Shown: positions 31,101-39,446, counted from the first letter of the stretch. The stretch: DNA of 64,000 bases from Algimonas porphyrae (GCF_041429795.1 NZ_CP163424.1:124001-188000); one strand, 5' to 3'. Notes: generated by a model from the sequence alone, not told the origin. Translations and numbers: made by a program.

Positions 31101-31146
31101 GGACCACCCCCGTATCTGGGCCCCATTTGTTATTGTCGGGCGGTAA
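28144..31146 (+). CDS. TPR-CHAT domain lipoprotein
   Basis: A 1000-residue envelope protein. The signal peptide (MRHMKAVLASGLMASLCAC) ends in a lipobox-like LCAC, so a lipidated cysteine is likely at residue 19. Residues of about 100-500 form tetratricopeptide-type helical repeats (for example the NNYASMLSNQGRFAEARTIL and NKGAIAFSRNDYALAIDWM units). The C-terminal third is a CHAT caspase-like domain: catalytic His857 in SFATHAL and Cys910 in VLSACNTAG, followed by the LTSAFLYSGADTLMVSHWPV strand. CHAT domains are cysteine proteases; many are cytosolic effectors, so a lipid-anchored exported one is unusual. The start at 28144 has a GGGAGAAC leader. It is divergent from the small acidic protein gene. 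Confidence 0.9.
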   Translation: MRHMKAVLASGLMASLCACSPQQDVAENPSLDTPTSQTGVEDRTPVDIFDADAFLDAASPEQRAILGEIRDIDANLAPTDPNAIIAAVASARTKAEGVLPESHPAWAALTNLEATAQFYLGDPAKAYEGLQKAYEEFKLAGHHPSDESIQTLGSLVTIARMRGEPEQSEAYLEEQRIAVEAVQGPSSMDMSQILYNKGAIAFSRNDYALAIDWMKQAVAMSTAEHDPDRPEQVERVVGQTTSLAALYDRTNAPGQAVEYNRRASDLAAARLPAGQPTRLFAQNNYASMLSNQGRFAEARTILVDVLEQRRNDPDPESREMGITQHSLGFALMKLGDEEAAETHLVEARRLFQQGEGRGEPLRATLSLAVLAETADRTGRYETARERWIEADREFIELSGEENTERVPVLLSLARNAVKQGAKDEAQPFAVSAVSIAEARSMTDHPFALQGRILAGLNNADARQAAIRDALSISTRETAAARLAPDYDPGRLSIYHPALDVAAGLSLRDGRIDDALEAMQLRHLDEVAENAIAARLRRDTDDADSLRTLQDARQRYTELDRQYLAALAAGSDALSDAAKARNEQLATVRQLLEQMDSHALNWDATRSDAVRSRLADGQGLLILHMGDVFPAAALITQDTTIHAPIAATHVELIEHIRALRMSVDITSTGDDGLDSAANLYRTLFPDNLQDALSELSDLLIYAPGDGLSVPFAALRDESGTWLGEAKGLRVLPVLSNLGTGQPISERARFIGIGDPTLSPPPAGQVSENQTPDDQASPDPTYMSAIASFGPGILMRGGMGDAAAIRSLPSLPATRQELNTVAQFFGKRRSKVLLAADATEADVRESGFEDYNVISFATHALVSGEIPGLKEPALVLTPPDGEATSTRNDGLLTQSEITEYDIDGGWVVLSACNTAGARTLGAPGLSGLTSAFLYSGADTLMVSHWPVRDDAAAFLSTRTIAGAAKGLSPEQALRQAMSDLRASDLPGADHPRIWAPFVIVGR

Positions 31147-31161
31147 GCTTAGCCGTCGGAC

Positions 31162-32406
31162 CTAGCGATCCGGGGCTTCGTCCAGCTTGCGTATTTTCGC
31201 AAGCCCCGGAAAGACCTTGCCGACAAGCGCGGCGACACCGATCGCGGCGATACCGCCTGCCGTCACGGTAAAGACCGCCCCCCATACAGCTGCCATCAGC
31301 CCGGCACGGAACTCGCCCAGCTCGTTGCTTGCACCCAGAAAGATGCCATTCACTGCATTGACCCGGCCGCGCACTTCGTCCGGCGTCCAGAGCTGTAGGA
31401 TGATCTCGCGAATATAGACGCTGACCATGTCGAAAGCTCCGACCGCGATCAGCGCGGTTATGGAGAGCCAGGCAAGCCGAGACATGCCGAAAATGGCGGT
31501 CGCCAGCCCGAACAGGGCGACAGTGATGAGCAGGATCTTGCCGGCATGATCACGCACGGGAAAACGCGTCAGCACGAGCAACATGGCGATCGCACCGATA
31601 CCGGGCGCCGCGCGTAACAGGCCGAGCCCCTGCGGTCCCAATTCCAGAATATCGCGCGCATAGATCGGCATGAGGGCCACCGCGCCGCCCAGCAGCACGG
31701 CGAACAGATCGAGGCTGATCGCACCCAGCACGACCTTTTCCCGCCACACATAGGAAAACCCGCCGAGCAGAACGGACAGAGATGTCGGTTCTGTTTCGAT
31801 CCGCTGCGGTGGCTTCGGAATGGAGAAGATCAGAAAGCCGGACAGAAACAGCAAGACCACAGCCGTCCCGTAAGCCGTTTGCGCAGAAATCCCATAGATC
31901 AGTCCGCCCGCGGCGGGTCCTGCAATATGGGCGAGTTGCCAGCTCGCCGTGTTCCACCCGACCGCATTGGGGAAGTCCTTTTTCGGCACCAGATTGACGG
32001 CCAGTGACGAGGCGGCGGGCGTGTAGAAGGCGCGACAGACGCCGAACACGGTCAATGTTGTCAGAACGAGAACGGGATCGAAATTGCCGGTCAGCGCCAG
32101 CAGCAGGATTACCATCGCGCATAGCATTTCCAGCCAGATCGCACTGCCCATGATCAGACGCCGTCCCATCCGGTCCGAGGCAAGTCCCGCTGGAATAACC
32201 AGTAGAACGGCAGGCAGGAACTGTACCAGCCCGATCAGGCCGAGCAGCAGTGCGCTACCCGTTTCATCATAGAGCTGCCAGCCAATCGCCGTGGCCAGGA
32301 TCTGCACAGCGGTTGCCGAGCAAAACCGCGCGGTAAAATAGCGCGAATAGCTGCTGTGCCGGAAGGCGGCGAACTGATCGTCGCGCTGTGGCGTGTCCCC
32401 TGTCAT
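31162..32406 (-). CDS. MFS transporter (EntS/MFS_3-like)
   Basis: A 414-residue major facilitator with about 12 membrane helices. It has the SDRMGRRLIMG loop motif between helices 2 and 3 and the opening RYFTARFCSATAVQILATAIGWQLYD typical of MFS_3 exporters (read in parts), the group that includes the enterobactin exporter EntS. The substrate is unknown. It converges on the CHAT gene and stands alone. Confidence 0.9.
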   Translation of the reverse strand: MTGDTPQRDDQFAAFRHSSYSRYFTARFCSATAVQILATAIGWQLYDETGSALLLGLIGLVQFLPAVLLVIPAGLASDRMGRRLIMGSAIWLEMLCAMVILLLALTGNFDPVLVLTTLTVFGVCRAFYTPAASSLAVNLVPKKDFPNAVGWNTASWQLAHIAGPAAGGLIYGISAQTAYGTAVVLLFLSGFLIFSIPKPPQRIETEPTSLSVLLGGFSYVWREKVVLGAISLDLFAVLLGGAVALMPIYARDILELGPQGLGLLRAAPGIGAIAMLLVLTRFPVRDHAGKILLITVALFGLATAIFGMSRLAWLSITALIAVGAFDMVSVYIREIILQLWTPDEVRGRVNAVNGIFLGASNELGEFRAGLMAAVWGAVFTVTAGGIAAIGVAALVGKVFPGLAKIRKLDEAPDR

Positions 32407-32472
32407 GATCGGCGCTTACAGCAAAGCCCTGGCTTGGACACGCCCGAATCCGGTCCCGCTCATTGTACGCAT

Positions 32473-32504
32473 AAAAAAAGCGCCCGTGCGAGGCGCTTTT
32501 TTTT
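32473..32504 (-). terminator. Strong rho-independent terminator
   Basis: AAAAAAAGCGCC and GGCGCTTTTTTTT flank a seven-base loop (CGTGCGA). On the minus strand it follows the methyltransferase-fold lipoprotein gene by about 20 bases and precedes the MFS gene; the A and T runs on both sides could let it act in either direction. Confidence 0.92.
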
Positions 32505-32525
32505 GTCGCGAAATCTTTGCAGCGC

Positions 32526-33467
32526 CTATCCGGGTTTGCGGAATTTCAGCGTCATGCGGTTTGTTTCGCCGATGGCTTCCATTTCGGCCCGCAGTTCGGG
32601 ATTATCGTTGGACGTCCCAAGCGTCGGCGGCAGACGCCAGACCATATCGTCCGTTGTCGGCATGTCGTTCGGGTTGGCATTGATGTCCGATTCGCCGTCC
32701 AGCACGAAGCCCGCCGCTTCAAAGGCCGCAATCACGTCCGGCTTGCGCAGATAGCCATTGGACCCATTAGCCCAGGCAGCATCTGCATCATCAGGGCCTG
32801 CGTGCTGAACCACGCCGACCACGCCGCCCGGTATCAGACTGCCGTAAACGGCGGTCAACGCGTCAGTCATATAATTGCCTTCTGCGTTGAAACGGGACAG
32901 ATTGTGCAATGCACGAATGAATAGGAAGGCGTCCAGCGACCCATCCTGCGGCAGGGTTTCAAATGTATAGGCCTCGATATCGATGTCGGCATCGGTCCAT
33001 CCACGCGCCGTCGTGACCCATTCGTCTGCCCATGTTTCCTTGCTGGCCAGAAACTCTTCCGTCGCAAAACCGAACTCACCCCACATCGGGATCGTGTAGT
33101 CGACCGCCACCATTCGTCCCTCATCGCCAAGATAGGGCAGCAGGATCTTGGAGTACCAGCCACCCCCTGGAAGCGCATCGCCGACAGCCATGCCCGGTGC
33201 GATCCCAAAGAATTGCAAGGTCTCCCCTGGATTGCGCGCATTGAATCGGGCCTTGGCCGTGTCGTCTTGCGCATTGAGAACTGCCGTCATCGCATCCGCA
33301 TCAAAGGTCATCGTCGCGACGTCCGCCGTCTGAGTTTCCACCGCAACCTCGGCTACACCGGCGTCCGTCGTATCAGCGACATCCCCATCCGCAGGCGAAC
33401 AAGCCGCAATGAGGGTCATGCAGGCCAGAGCCGACAGGCTGACCTTGAAATAATGTGAACGGATCAT
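32526..33467 (-). CDS. Methyltransferase-fold lipoprotein
   Basis: A 313-residue protein with a signal peptide and lipobox IAAC (residue 23 Cys), followed by an acidic linker and a class I SAM-methyltransferase-like domain. GMAVGDALPGGGWYSKIL corresponds to the SAM loop, here with a degenerate D-x-x-x-G-G-G-W order typical of the COG4798-type family. Export of such a fold is odd because SAM is cytosolic, so the domain may have another ligand or the protein another role. It has an AAGGAG ribosome-binding site and its own terminator. Confidence 0.85.
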   Translation of the reverse strand: MIRSHYFKVSLSALACMTLIAACSPADGDVADTTDAGVAEVAVETQTADVATMTFDADAMTAVLNAQDDTAKARFNARNPGETLQFFGIAPGMAVGDALPGGGWYSKILLPYLGDEGRMVAVDYTIPMWGEFGFATEEFLASKETWADEWVTTARGWTDADIDIEAYTFETLPQDGSLDAFLFIRALHNLSRFNAEGNYMTDALTAVYGSLIPGGVVGVVQHAGPDDADAAWANGSNGYLRKPDVIAAFEAAGFVLDGESDINANPNDMPTTDDMVWRLPPTLGTSNDNPELRAEMEAIGETNRMTLKFRKPG

Positions 33468-33533
33468 GGTGGACTCCTTCAGGGTTGGATGGCCGGACCC
33501 GGCTTCGGGCGGCCGTTTCTATGGCGCAATGAC

Positions 33534-34508
33534 CTACCGATATTTGGCTGGCGAGCGTGTGTCGTGGAACTGACCATATTTGCGGAACCGTTCCAGATAG
33601 TCGGGGACGATGGCCTCGATCGTGTCGGGGGCGATATTCAGAGCCGCAAAGCCCGGATGGTCGCCAGACGCGACATTGTCGACCTTCAGATTTTCAACCT
33701 GATCGCGGGTCAGGAACGGCGTCACGAACGGTAGCGCGCCGCTCATCTCGCCCATAAAGCCGAGTGCGCCAGACGCAAACCAGGGCACAGGCACCAGCAG
33801 GCGGCGACGATCGATCGCATCCAGAGTGAAGCGCATGAGCTGCTTGAAGCTGTAGGTCTGTGGCCCGGCCAGCTCATAGGTCGTGCCGGTCGTTCCCAGC
33901 CGGATGACGGTCGCGACGGCCTTGGCGACATCGCCGACATAGGCAGGCTGAAAGGCCGTGTCGCCGCCGCCGATCAACGGCAAAGCCGGGGCCATATTGG
34001 CCATGGCGGCGAACCGGGTAAAGAAACCATCGCCTTCACCGAAAATGATCGATGGTCGCAGGATATCCGCGCTGGGTACGCGGTCGCGAATGCGGGCTTC
34101 GCCATCGCCCTTGGTCCGGGCATAATCGGATGCGGATGCCGTGTCGGCGCCGATCGCGGAAATATGCGCTAGATTGGTGATGCCGCGATTCGCGCAGGCT
34201 GTTGCGATTGCATCCGCGCCCTCGACATGCAGCGCATCGAACGTCTGACGCCCGGATTCATGCAATAGCGCGACCAGATTGACACAGGCATCAGCCCCAT
34301 CCAGCGCAGCGTCGACCGATTCCGGGAAGCGCAGATTGGCCTGAACCAGTTGCACCTGTCCGACCATGCCATTGACGCGCAATTCGGGCGACAGGTGCGG
34401 ACGCCGGGTTGCGACCCGCACACGCCAGCCATCCGCGACCAGCGCGCGCACAACATGACGACCGACAAAGCCGGAACCGCCAAAGACCGTGACCAGACCA
34501 TTATGCAT
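33534..34508 (-). CDS. NDUFA9-like NAD(P)-binding protein
   Basis: A 324-residue atypical SDR. It starts with VTVFGGSGFVGRHVVRAL and includes NLVALLHESGRQTFD and FGEGDGFFTRFA, as in the complex I accessory subunit NDUFA9 family common in alphaproteobacteria. The bacterial proteins bind NAD(P)H but usually lie away from nuo genes, as here. The ATG at 34508 (MHNGLVTV) is preferred to a TTG three codons upstream. Confidence 0.9.
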   Translation of the reverse strand: MHNGLVTVFGGSGFVGRHVVRALVADGWRVRVATRRPHLSPELRVNGMVGQVQLVQANLRFPESVDAALDGADACVNLVALLHESGRQTFDALHVEGADAIATACANRGITNLAHISAIGADTASASDYARTKGDGEARIRDRVPSADILRPSIIFGEGDGFFTRFAAMANMAPALPLIGGGDTAFQPAYVGDVAKAVATVIRLGTTGTTYELAGPQTYSFKQLMRFTLDAIDRRRLLVPVPWFASGALGFMGEMSGALPFVTPFLTRDQVENLKVDNVASGDHPGFAALNIAPDTIEAIVPDYLERFRKYGQFHDTRSPAKYR

Positions 34509-34697
34509 GCTGAGCAAGCTTTCCCTGTTGAGACTGCGCCTCGACTAGCCCGAAGGACGCCGCCTGTCCATCATGCGATGACGGGAATAGGGATACCCAA
34601 GACAGACCTATCGTGACCCTGTGCGCCCCTGCTATGAGGCGGGAAGACGCTGCAACCATCTGGGGCAACCACCCTCAGAAACCACCAGGAGACATTC

Positions 34698-35422
34698 ATG
34701 CGAATCCTGTTGTTGAGCGGCGCCGGCATCAGCGCAGAGTCAGGATTGAAGACATTTCGCGACAATGACGGATTGTGGGAAAATCACCGCGTCGAGGACG
34801 TCGCGACGCCAGAAGCCTTTGCTCGCGATCCGCAGCTTGTCCATCGCTTCTATAATCTGCGTCGGGCGGCTCTGGCAGATGTGCGCCCAATCCGGCGCAT
34901 ATGGCGTTGGCGACCCTGCAGGACGGACTCCGAGACGCTGGCGGAGACCTCGTTATCGTGACTCAGAATGTCGATGACCTGCACGAGCGCGGCGGCGCGC
35001 GCGACATCATCCATATGCACGGGTCGCTGACCATGGCCCTTTGCGCGGCGTGCGGACATCGCTGGCCATGCCGGACGGAACTGACAGTCGCTTCGCAATG
35101 CCCCGCTTGTCAAAGCGTTGGCAGTCCGCGGCCCGATATCGTCTGGTTCGGGGAAATGCCCTATCACATCGCCCGGATCGAGGCCGAACTGGCACGCGCA
35201 GACCTGTTCGTCTCGGTCGGAACGTCGGGGGCAGTCTATCCCGCTGCCGGTTTCGTACAGATGGCGCGACAGGCCGGAATCCGCACGTTGGAGCTCAATC
35301 TGGAACCGTCGCTAGGATCGCACTGGTTCCATGAAACACGCAACGGCCCAGCCGGGACGATTGTCCCGGACTGGGCCGAAGAGACGCTCGCCGCGCTGGC
35401 GAGCGTCGATCATCTGCCGTGA
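34698..35422 (+). pseudogene. cobB: Sir2/CobB NAD-dependent deacylase, frameshifted
   Basis: The sequence encodes a CobB-type sirtuin in two frames. The first frame (34698-34890) gives [20 protein letters not shown] and the helix up to ALADVRP. The second (from about 34887) gives [32 protein letters not shown] with the catalytic His, and the zinc-binding CAACGH and CPACQS pairs, ending at 35422. One base is missing in the CCC run at 34886-34888 compared with the expected CGC-CCN-AAT-CCG. Either the gene is disrupted or the assembly has an error. An internal ATG at 34901 could express the second part but it would lack the NAD-binding GAGIS loop. Sirtuins remove acyl groups from lysines, for example on acetyl-CoA synthetase. 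Confidence 0.85.
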
Positions 35423-35424
35423 TC

Positions 35425-36216
35425 CTAGAAGCGGAAGCTACCGCGCAAAGTCACGGGAACGGAGAGTTTGGAACCGTCATCCGTGTAACCGGCAGCTGTA
35501 GCCGCCGCAGCACGATCTTGGCTGCCGGACCAGCGAATACCGGATTCCAGTGCAAGGCTCGCTGTGCGTGAGACAGGCATTTCAATGCCAGCCGTGCCGC
35601 TCGCAGTCGGGACCCAGCCCGCTTCGTTCAGCGCGATCGGTGCAGCCGTGGTCAATGTGATATCGTCGATATATTCCGCACCGACTGTCGCGCCGAGATA
35701 AGGCCGCAGACCTGAGCGGCCGGCACCAACATATTGGCGCAGTCCGAGTTCAGCGCCGTAGCTCTTATAATCGGAAAACTGACCATTGACGGTGACAGCG
35801 CCAATCGTGCCGACAGGCACGCCGGTTTCGCCTTCGGCTTCCTTGTAGAAGCCCCGCGCCAGAACCGTCGTATTGGGACGGACGTCACGCGCCAGACCGG
35901 CGGAAACCCGGTAACCGCGTTTGAACGCATCCGAATAGCCTGTCTGCGTGGTTGTCATCGGACCGACCGCATTACCGGCCTGAATGATATCACCATCGAT
36001 GAATTCTTCCGCGCCGACTTCGAGCTCGAGACGCGTAGCGCCAATATGTTGCACGCCATAGCCTGCTGGACGATAGGACGCCCCATAGGAGGTTCCGTAG
36101 GATGAGTAGGTCGGTGCCGACCAGGAATTATGGCCGTAGCTGCTGCCCTGATAGGCACAGCCGGTCGCAGCCAGTGATAATGCGCCCGCAGCGCACAGAA
36201 GACGGTTGAGTTTCAT
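35425..36216 (-). CDS. Outer-membrane beta-barrel protein
   Basis: A 263-residue protein with a signal peptide ending in AATGC, possibly a lipobox, then a Tyr/Ser/Gly-rich linker (SSYGHNSWSAPTYSSYGTSY) and an amphipathic beta-strand domain of about 200 residues ending in LRGSFRF, with the C-terminal Phe typical of outer-membrane barrels. The repeated strand-turn pattern fits an eight-stranded OmpA/OmpW-like barrel. The function is unknown. Its stop faces the sirtuin stop at two bases distance. Confidence 0.85.
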   Translation of the reverse strand: MKLNRLLCAAGALSLAATGCAYQGSSYGHNSWSAPTYSSYGTSYGASYRPAGYGVQHIGATRLELEVGAEEFIDGDIIQAGNAVGPMTTTQTGYSDAFKRGYRVSAGLARDVRPNTTVLARGFYKEAEGETGVPVGTIGAVTVNGQFSDYKSYGAELGLRQYVGAGRSGLRPYLGATVGAEYIDDITLTTAAPIALNEAGWVPTASGTAGIEMPVSRTASLALESGIRWSGSQDRAAAATAAGYTDDGSKLSVPVTLRGSFRF

Positions 36217-36333
36217 AGGTCGAGCCCCTCGCTAGGTTAAGCTGAGCATCGACTTTGCAACTCCCGTACCAGTTCATGACGAGATGGTTAGAAAAGTCGG
36301 GATCGCGGACACTGAAAGGAAATGCAACTCGGC

Positions 36334-37050
36334 TCAAAGAGCGCGTTCCAGCGCCGTTTCACAATGAATGCGCGTCGTATCGAAGACCGGCAGCGGACTA
36401 TTATCCGGATCAAGCAGCAACCCCACTTCGGGACAACCCAGGATCAGACAGTCCGCCCCCATCTGCTTCAACTGTTTCGCAATGGCGACATAGGCCTCCC
36501 GGCCCTCCGCCGTGACGACCTGGCGACATAAGTCCTCATAGATGATGTCGTGAATCTGCGTCCGATCATCAGGCGCCGGAACGATGGGCTGCTGGCCGAG
36601 ACCGCGCAGCCGGTCGAGATAGAAGCGATCTTCCATGGTGAAACGGGTCCCGATCAGGCCGGGGCGGGAGAACCCCGCCGCCGTGATCCGCTCCGCCGTT
36701 GCGTCGGCGATATGAACAAGCGGGATCGACACATCCCGCATCATGCGCGGCACGACCTTGTGCATCGTGTTCGATGCCAGAACGATCATGTCTGCGCCGC
36801 CGCGTTCCAGCGCTTCAGCCTGTGCAGCCAGCATATCGCCCAAAGCGCCCCAGGCCCCTTCCGTCTGCAAATGGGCCGCCTGACCGAAATCGACGGAATG
36901 GATCAGCAGGCGTGGACTGTGCACGCCGCCAAGGCGCTCCGCGCTCAACTCACAGAGCAGCTCGTAATATTGCAGGGTGGACGCCGTGCTCATCCCGCCC
37001 AGCACACCGATGGTCTTCATGCTGGGTGGCGTAACGGACGGCACAGTCAT
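36334..37050 (-). CDS. Aspartate/glutamate racemase family protein
   Basis: A 238-residue protein of the Asp/Glu racemase superfamily, closest in motifs to the YgeA-type members. It starts TIGVLGGMSTAST, has DMIVLASNTMHKV at the first active-site position and CLILGCPEVGLLL at the second. The first position has Ser rather than the Cys of classical racemases, while the second Cys is kept, so its activity may be specialised. An AGAGGGA leader supports the start at 37050; an ATG at 37020 is also possible. It is the last core-like gene before the tRNA and the island. Confidence 0.88.
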   Translation of the reverse strand: MTVPSVTPPSMKTIGVLGGMSTASTLQYYELLCELSAERLGGVHSPRLLIHSVDFGQAAHLQTEGAWGALGDMLAAQAEALERGGADMIVLASNTMHKVVPRMMRDVSIPLVHIADATAERITAAGFSRPGLIGTRFTMEDRFYLDRLRGLGQQPIVPAPDDRTQIHDIIYEDLCRQVVTAEGREAYVAIAKQLKQMGADCLILGCPEVGLLLDPDNSPLPVFDTTRIHCETALERAL

Positions 37051-37151
37051 ACATTCCCTCTATCACCACCCCACCCGACTGCAATGGGAACGCAATAAGA
37101 CGTTGACGCCAGGCAGGACCTTTTCTATGGGGCGCGCCTTGCCAATAACGT

Positions 37152-37238
37152 GCCCAGATGGCGGAATTGGTAGACGCGCCAGCTTCAGGTGCTGGTGTCC
37201 GTATGGACGTGGAGGTTCGAGTCCTCTTCTGGGCACCA
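37152..37238 (+). tRNA. tRNA-Leu (CAG)
   Basis: An 87-base cloverleaf with an encoded CCA. The acceptor stem is GCCCAGA (37152-37158) with TCTGGGC (37228-37234), discriminator A and CCA at 37236-37238. The anticodon stem-loop CAGC-TTCAGGT-GCTG gives anticodon CAG, decoding CUG. A long variable arm and the GGTTCGAGTCC T-arm confirm a class II leucine tRNA. Its 3' end serves as the insertion site of the island that follows. Confidence 0.96.
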
Positions 37239-37240
37239 TT
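37223..37240 (+). other. Island attachment site, left end (attL)
   Basis: CCTCTTCTGGGCACCATT, the 3' end of the tRNA-Leu gene and two following bases, is repeated imperfectly at 43045-43061. This is the normal target for P4-type tyrosine integrases, and the integrase gene begins about 180 bases downstream. Confidence 0.75.
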
Positions 37241-37423
37241 CATTCTTCCCACCTTATCCCATTCTGTCCAAAAATCATTAAATTTCATACAGTTGTATGA
37301 AATTTTCAGGCCTATCCTGTCCTATGATGTCCCAGCGCATCTGATGGCATCCGATTTGTCTGCTGGCATTCTCAATGGCATCGAAGGAGCTCACAACGAA
37401 CTTTTTTGAGGCGATGCCATCAC

Positions 37424-38608
37424 ATGAAACTCTCAGATGCGAAGGTCAGGAACTTCAAACCCGCCGCCAAAATCTACCGCAAAACGGACGGGGAGAACTT
37501 GTTTGTCGAGGTAAAACCTAACGGGACGAAGCTTTGGAAGATGGCTTACCGTTTCGGAGGCAAGCAAAAAACGCTTTCATTTGGGGTATATCCCGATGTG
37601 TCGCTCTCCATGGCGAGGCAACGTAAGCAGGACGCTCGGCGACTTCTCGCGGAAGGCATTGATCCGAGAGCAAGAGAAAAAGAGATAGAAGAAGAGAGGC
37701 TTTCTCAGGAAAAATTTACGTTCGCGAATGTAGCTGAAGAGCTTCTCCAAAAACTCGAGAAAGATAAGTTAGCTCCGGCTACTTTGAAAAAGAAGCGGTG
37801 GCTCATCGGTTTTGCAAACCCAACCATCGGCGACATCCCGATCAAGGAGTTGAAAGCGAGCGACGTTCATCCTGCGCTTCGCAAAGTCGAAGCAAGAGGA
37901 ACCTACGAAACCGCTAAGCGCGTAAGATCAACTATCGGTCAGGTGTGCCGGTATGCCGTGGCTACCGCTCGCGCTGACGGCGACCCCACACAGGCTCTTA
38001 AAGGAGCGCTCGTTGCTCCGTCAGTGAAACATATGGCGGCCTTGACCAAAAAAGAGGATTTTGAGCAGCTTGTCAGGGCGATTTGGGACTATCAAGGTGG
38101 TTCGCTAGAGATCAGAACTGCGCTCAAACTGATGGTGCTTCTTTATCCAAGGCCCGGCGAACTCCGTAAAGCTGTGTGGGAAGAATTCGACCTTGAGAAA
38201 GGCACCTGGACCATCCCTGCGGAACGAATGAAATCCCGGCGGCAACATAAAAAGCCCTTGCCCCGAACCGCGATACATCTACTTCGTTCACTCAGGTCTT
38301 ACGGAGCACAACAAACACTCACGTTCGCGTCGATCCTGTCTTACGGCAAACCTATCAGTGAGAATACGCTCAATCAGGCTTTACGTCGCATGGGCTTTCG
38401 AAAAGATGAGGCAACGTCTCATGGTTTTCGGGCAAGTGCTTCAAGCCTCATCAATGAGTCTGGAAAATGGAACATCGACGCAATAGAGGCGGAGCTTTCC
38501 CACATCGGAGCTGATCAGGTGCGGCGCGCCTATAACCGCTCTGTCTACTGGGATGAACGCGTCGAAATGGCCGAATGGTGGGCGGAGGAAATCCGCAGCA
38601 TGCTTTGA
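37424..38608 (+). CDS. P4-type tyrosine integrase
   Basis: A 394-residue site-specific recombinase. The N-terminal DUF4102-type arm-binding domain (SDAKVRNFKPAAK, LSFGVYPDVSLSMAR) precedes the core-binding domain and the catalytic domain. Catalytic residues appear intact: Arg243 in YPRPGELR, His333 and Arg336 in SHGFRAS, His360 in ELSHIG and Tyr370 in RRAYNRSVYW. The start at 37424 (MKLSDAKV) is preferred to a TTG-initiated extension at 37406. Its place directly downstream of the tRNA-Leu 3' end shows it catalysed the insertion. Confidence 0.96.
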   Translation: MKLSDAKVRNFKPAAKIYRKTDGENLFVEVKPNGTKLWKMAYRFGGKQKTLSFGVYPDVSLSMARQRKQDARRLLAEGIDPRAREKEIEEERLSQEKFTFANVAEELLQKLEKDKLAPATLKKKRWLIGFANPTIGDIPIKELKASDVHPALRKVEARGTYETAKRVRSTIGQVCRYAVATARADGDPTQALKGALVAPSVKHMAALTKKEDFEQLVRAIWDYQGGSLEIRTALKLMVLLYPRPGELRKAVWEEFDLEKGTWTIPAERMKSRRQHKKPLPRTAIHLLRSLRSYGAQQTLTFASILSYGKPISENTLNQALRRMGFRKDEATSHGFRASASSLINESGKWNIDAIEAELSHIGADQVRRAYNRSVYWDERVEMAEWWAEEIRSML

Positions 38609-38664
38609 TTGGCTTGCAATTAATGTCACTTCCTTGATTTGGGTTTTTCGGACATGCTGGCTGA

Positions 38665-39351
38665 ATGTCCGAGCCCTCATTTATAGACGCGGCCATTCAA
38701 ACTGTCCCGAACGAGTTGATCGACCGTTTGGTAAAAGCTTGCATTGCAGATGGCGCGTCAAATCGAGAAGCTAGAGAGTGTGTATCCAAGATAATCCGCT
38801 TCATTGCCGAAGAGGCCTTAGTCGTCGACGTTGGAGGGAGAGTAAAATCCCTCAAAAGGAAGGAAATTAGAGCGATTAAGACCATAATAAAAGCAAACGT
38901 GAGAAGCGCTGCTGCGTGGCGTTCACTGAGCGATGACGCAAGAACGCTATTCTTGGACTTCGTTGAATTGCACCTCCCACGATTTGTAGAACCAAAGCCT
39001 GATGTGTCACTTGCTCGAATTATGAGTGTTCATGATCTCTTCTTAGAGATTGACCCCGAAGATTTCGAAGATTTCGCCCCCTCTCCAGGGCGCAGGGTCC
39101 ATCCATCCATAGGGATCATCGCGGGAGAAGCCTTGTTCCTGTGGCATGAATCAACTGGTACCTACCCTGCACGAACGAAAGACAAGATAGACTCCCATCC
39201 CACACACGAGTTTTTTCAGTGTCTGCCACTGATTATGTCGTACATTTATAGACCGGAACATGAAGTCAGCCAGCAGTTGACTGAACGCTCTCTATTGGAT
39301 GCCGCATCCAAGAAGATCGAAGCTTGGAAAGCTCCTGAAAGCGAACTCTGA
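38665..39351 (+). CDS. Island protein of unknown function (228 aa)
   Basis: A 228-residue protein not recognised as any family. It is mixed alpha-helical and charged, with no signal peptide or membrane helix; a central VHDLFLEIDPEDFEDFAPSPG acidic segment is followed by HPSIGIIAGEALFLWHE. It starts 56 bases after the integrase and is A+T-rich, like the rest of the island. It may be a cargo function or an accessory of recombination. Confidence 0.7.
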   Translation: MSEPSFIDAAIQTVPNELIDRLVKACIADGASNREARECVSKIIRFIAEEALVVDVGGRVKSLKRKEIRAIKTIIKANVRSAAAWRSLSDDARTLFLDFVELHLPRFVEPKPDVSLARIMSVHDLFLEIDPEDFEDFAPSPGRRVHPSIGIIAGEALFLWHESTGTYPARTKDKIDSHPTHEFFQCLPLIMSYIYRPEHEVSQQLTERSLLDAASKKIEAWKAPESEL

Positions 39352-39446
39352 AGTCGTGAATGTCGACATTTCTTCGATTTAGCGCCTTCGACGACTTCAA
39401 AATCACCTCCTACCTTCGGAACAAATTTCCAAGGAAGGAACAGTTC

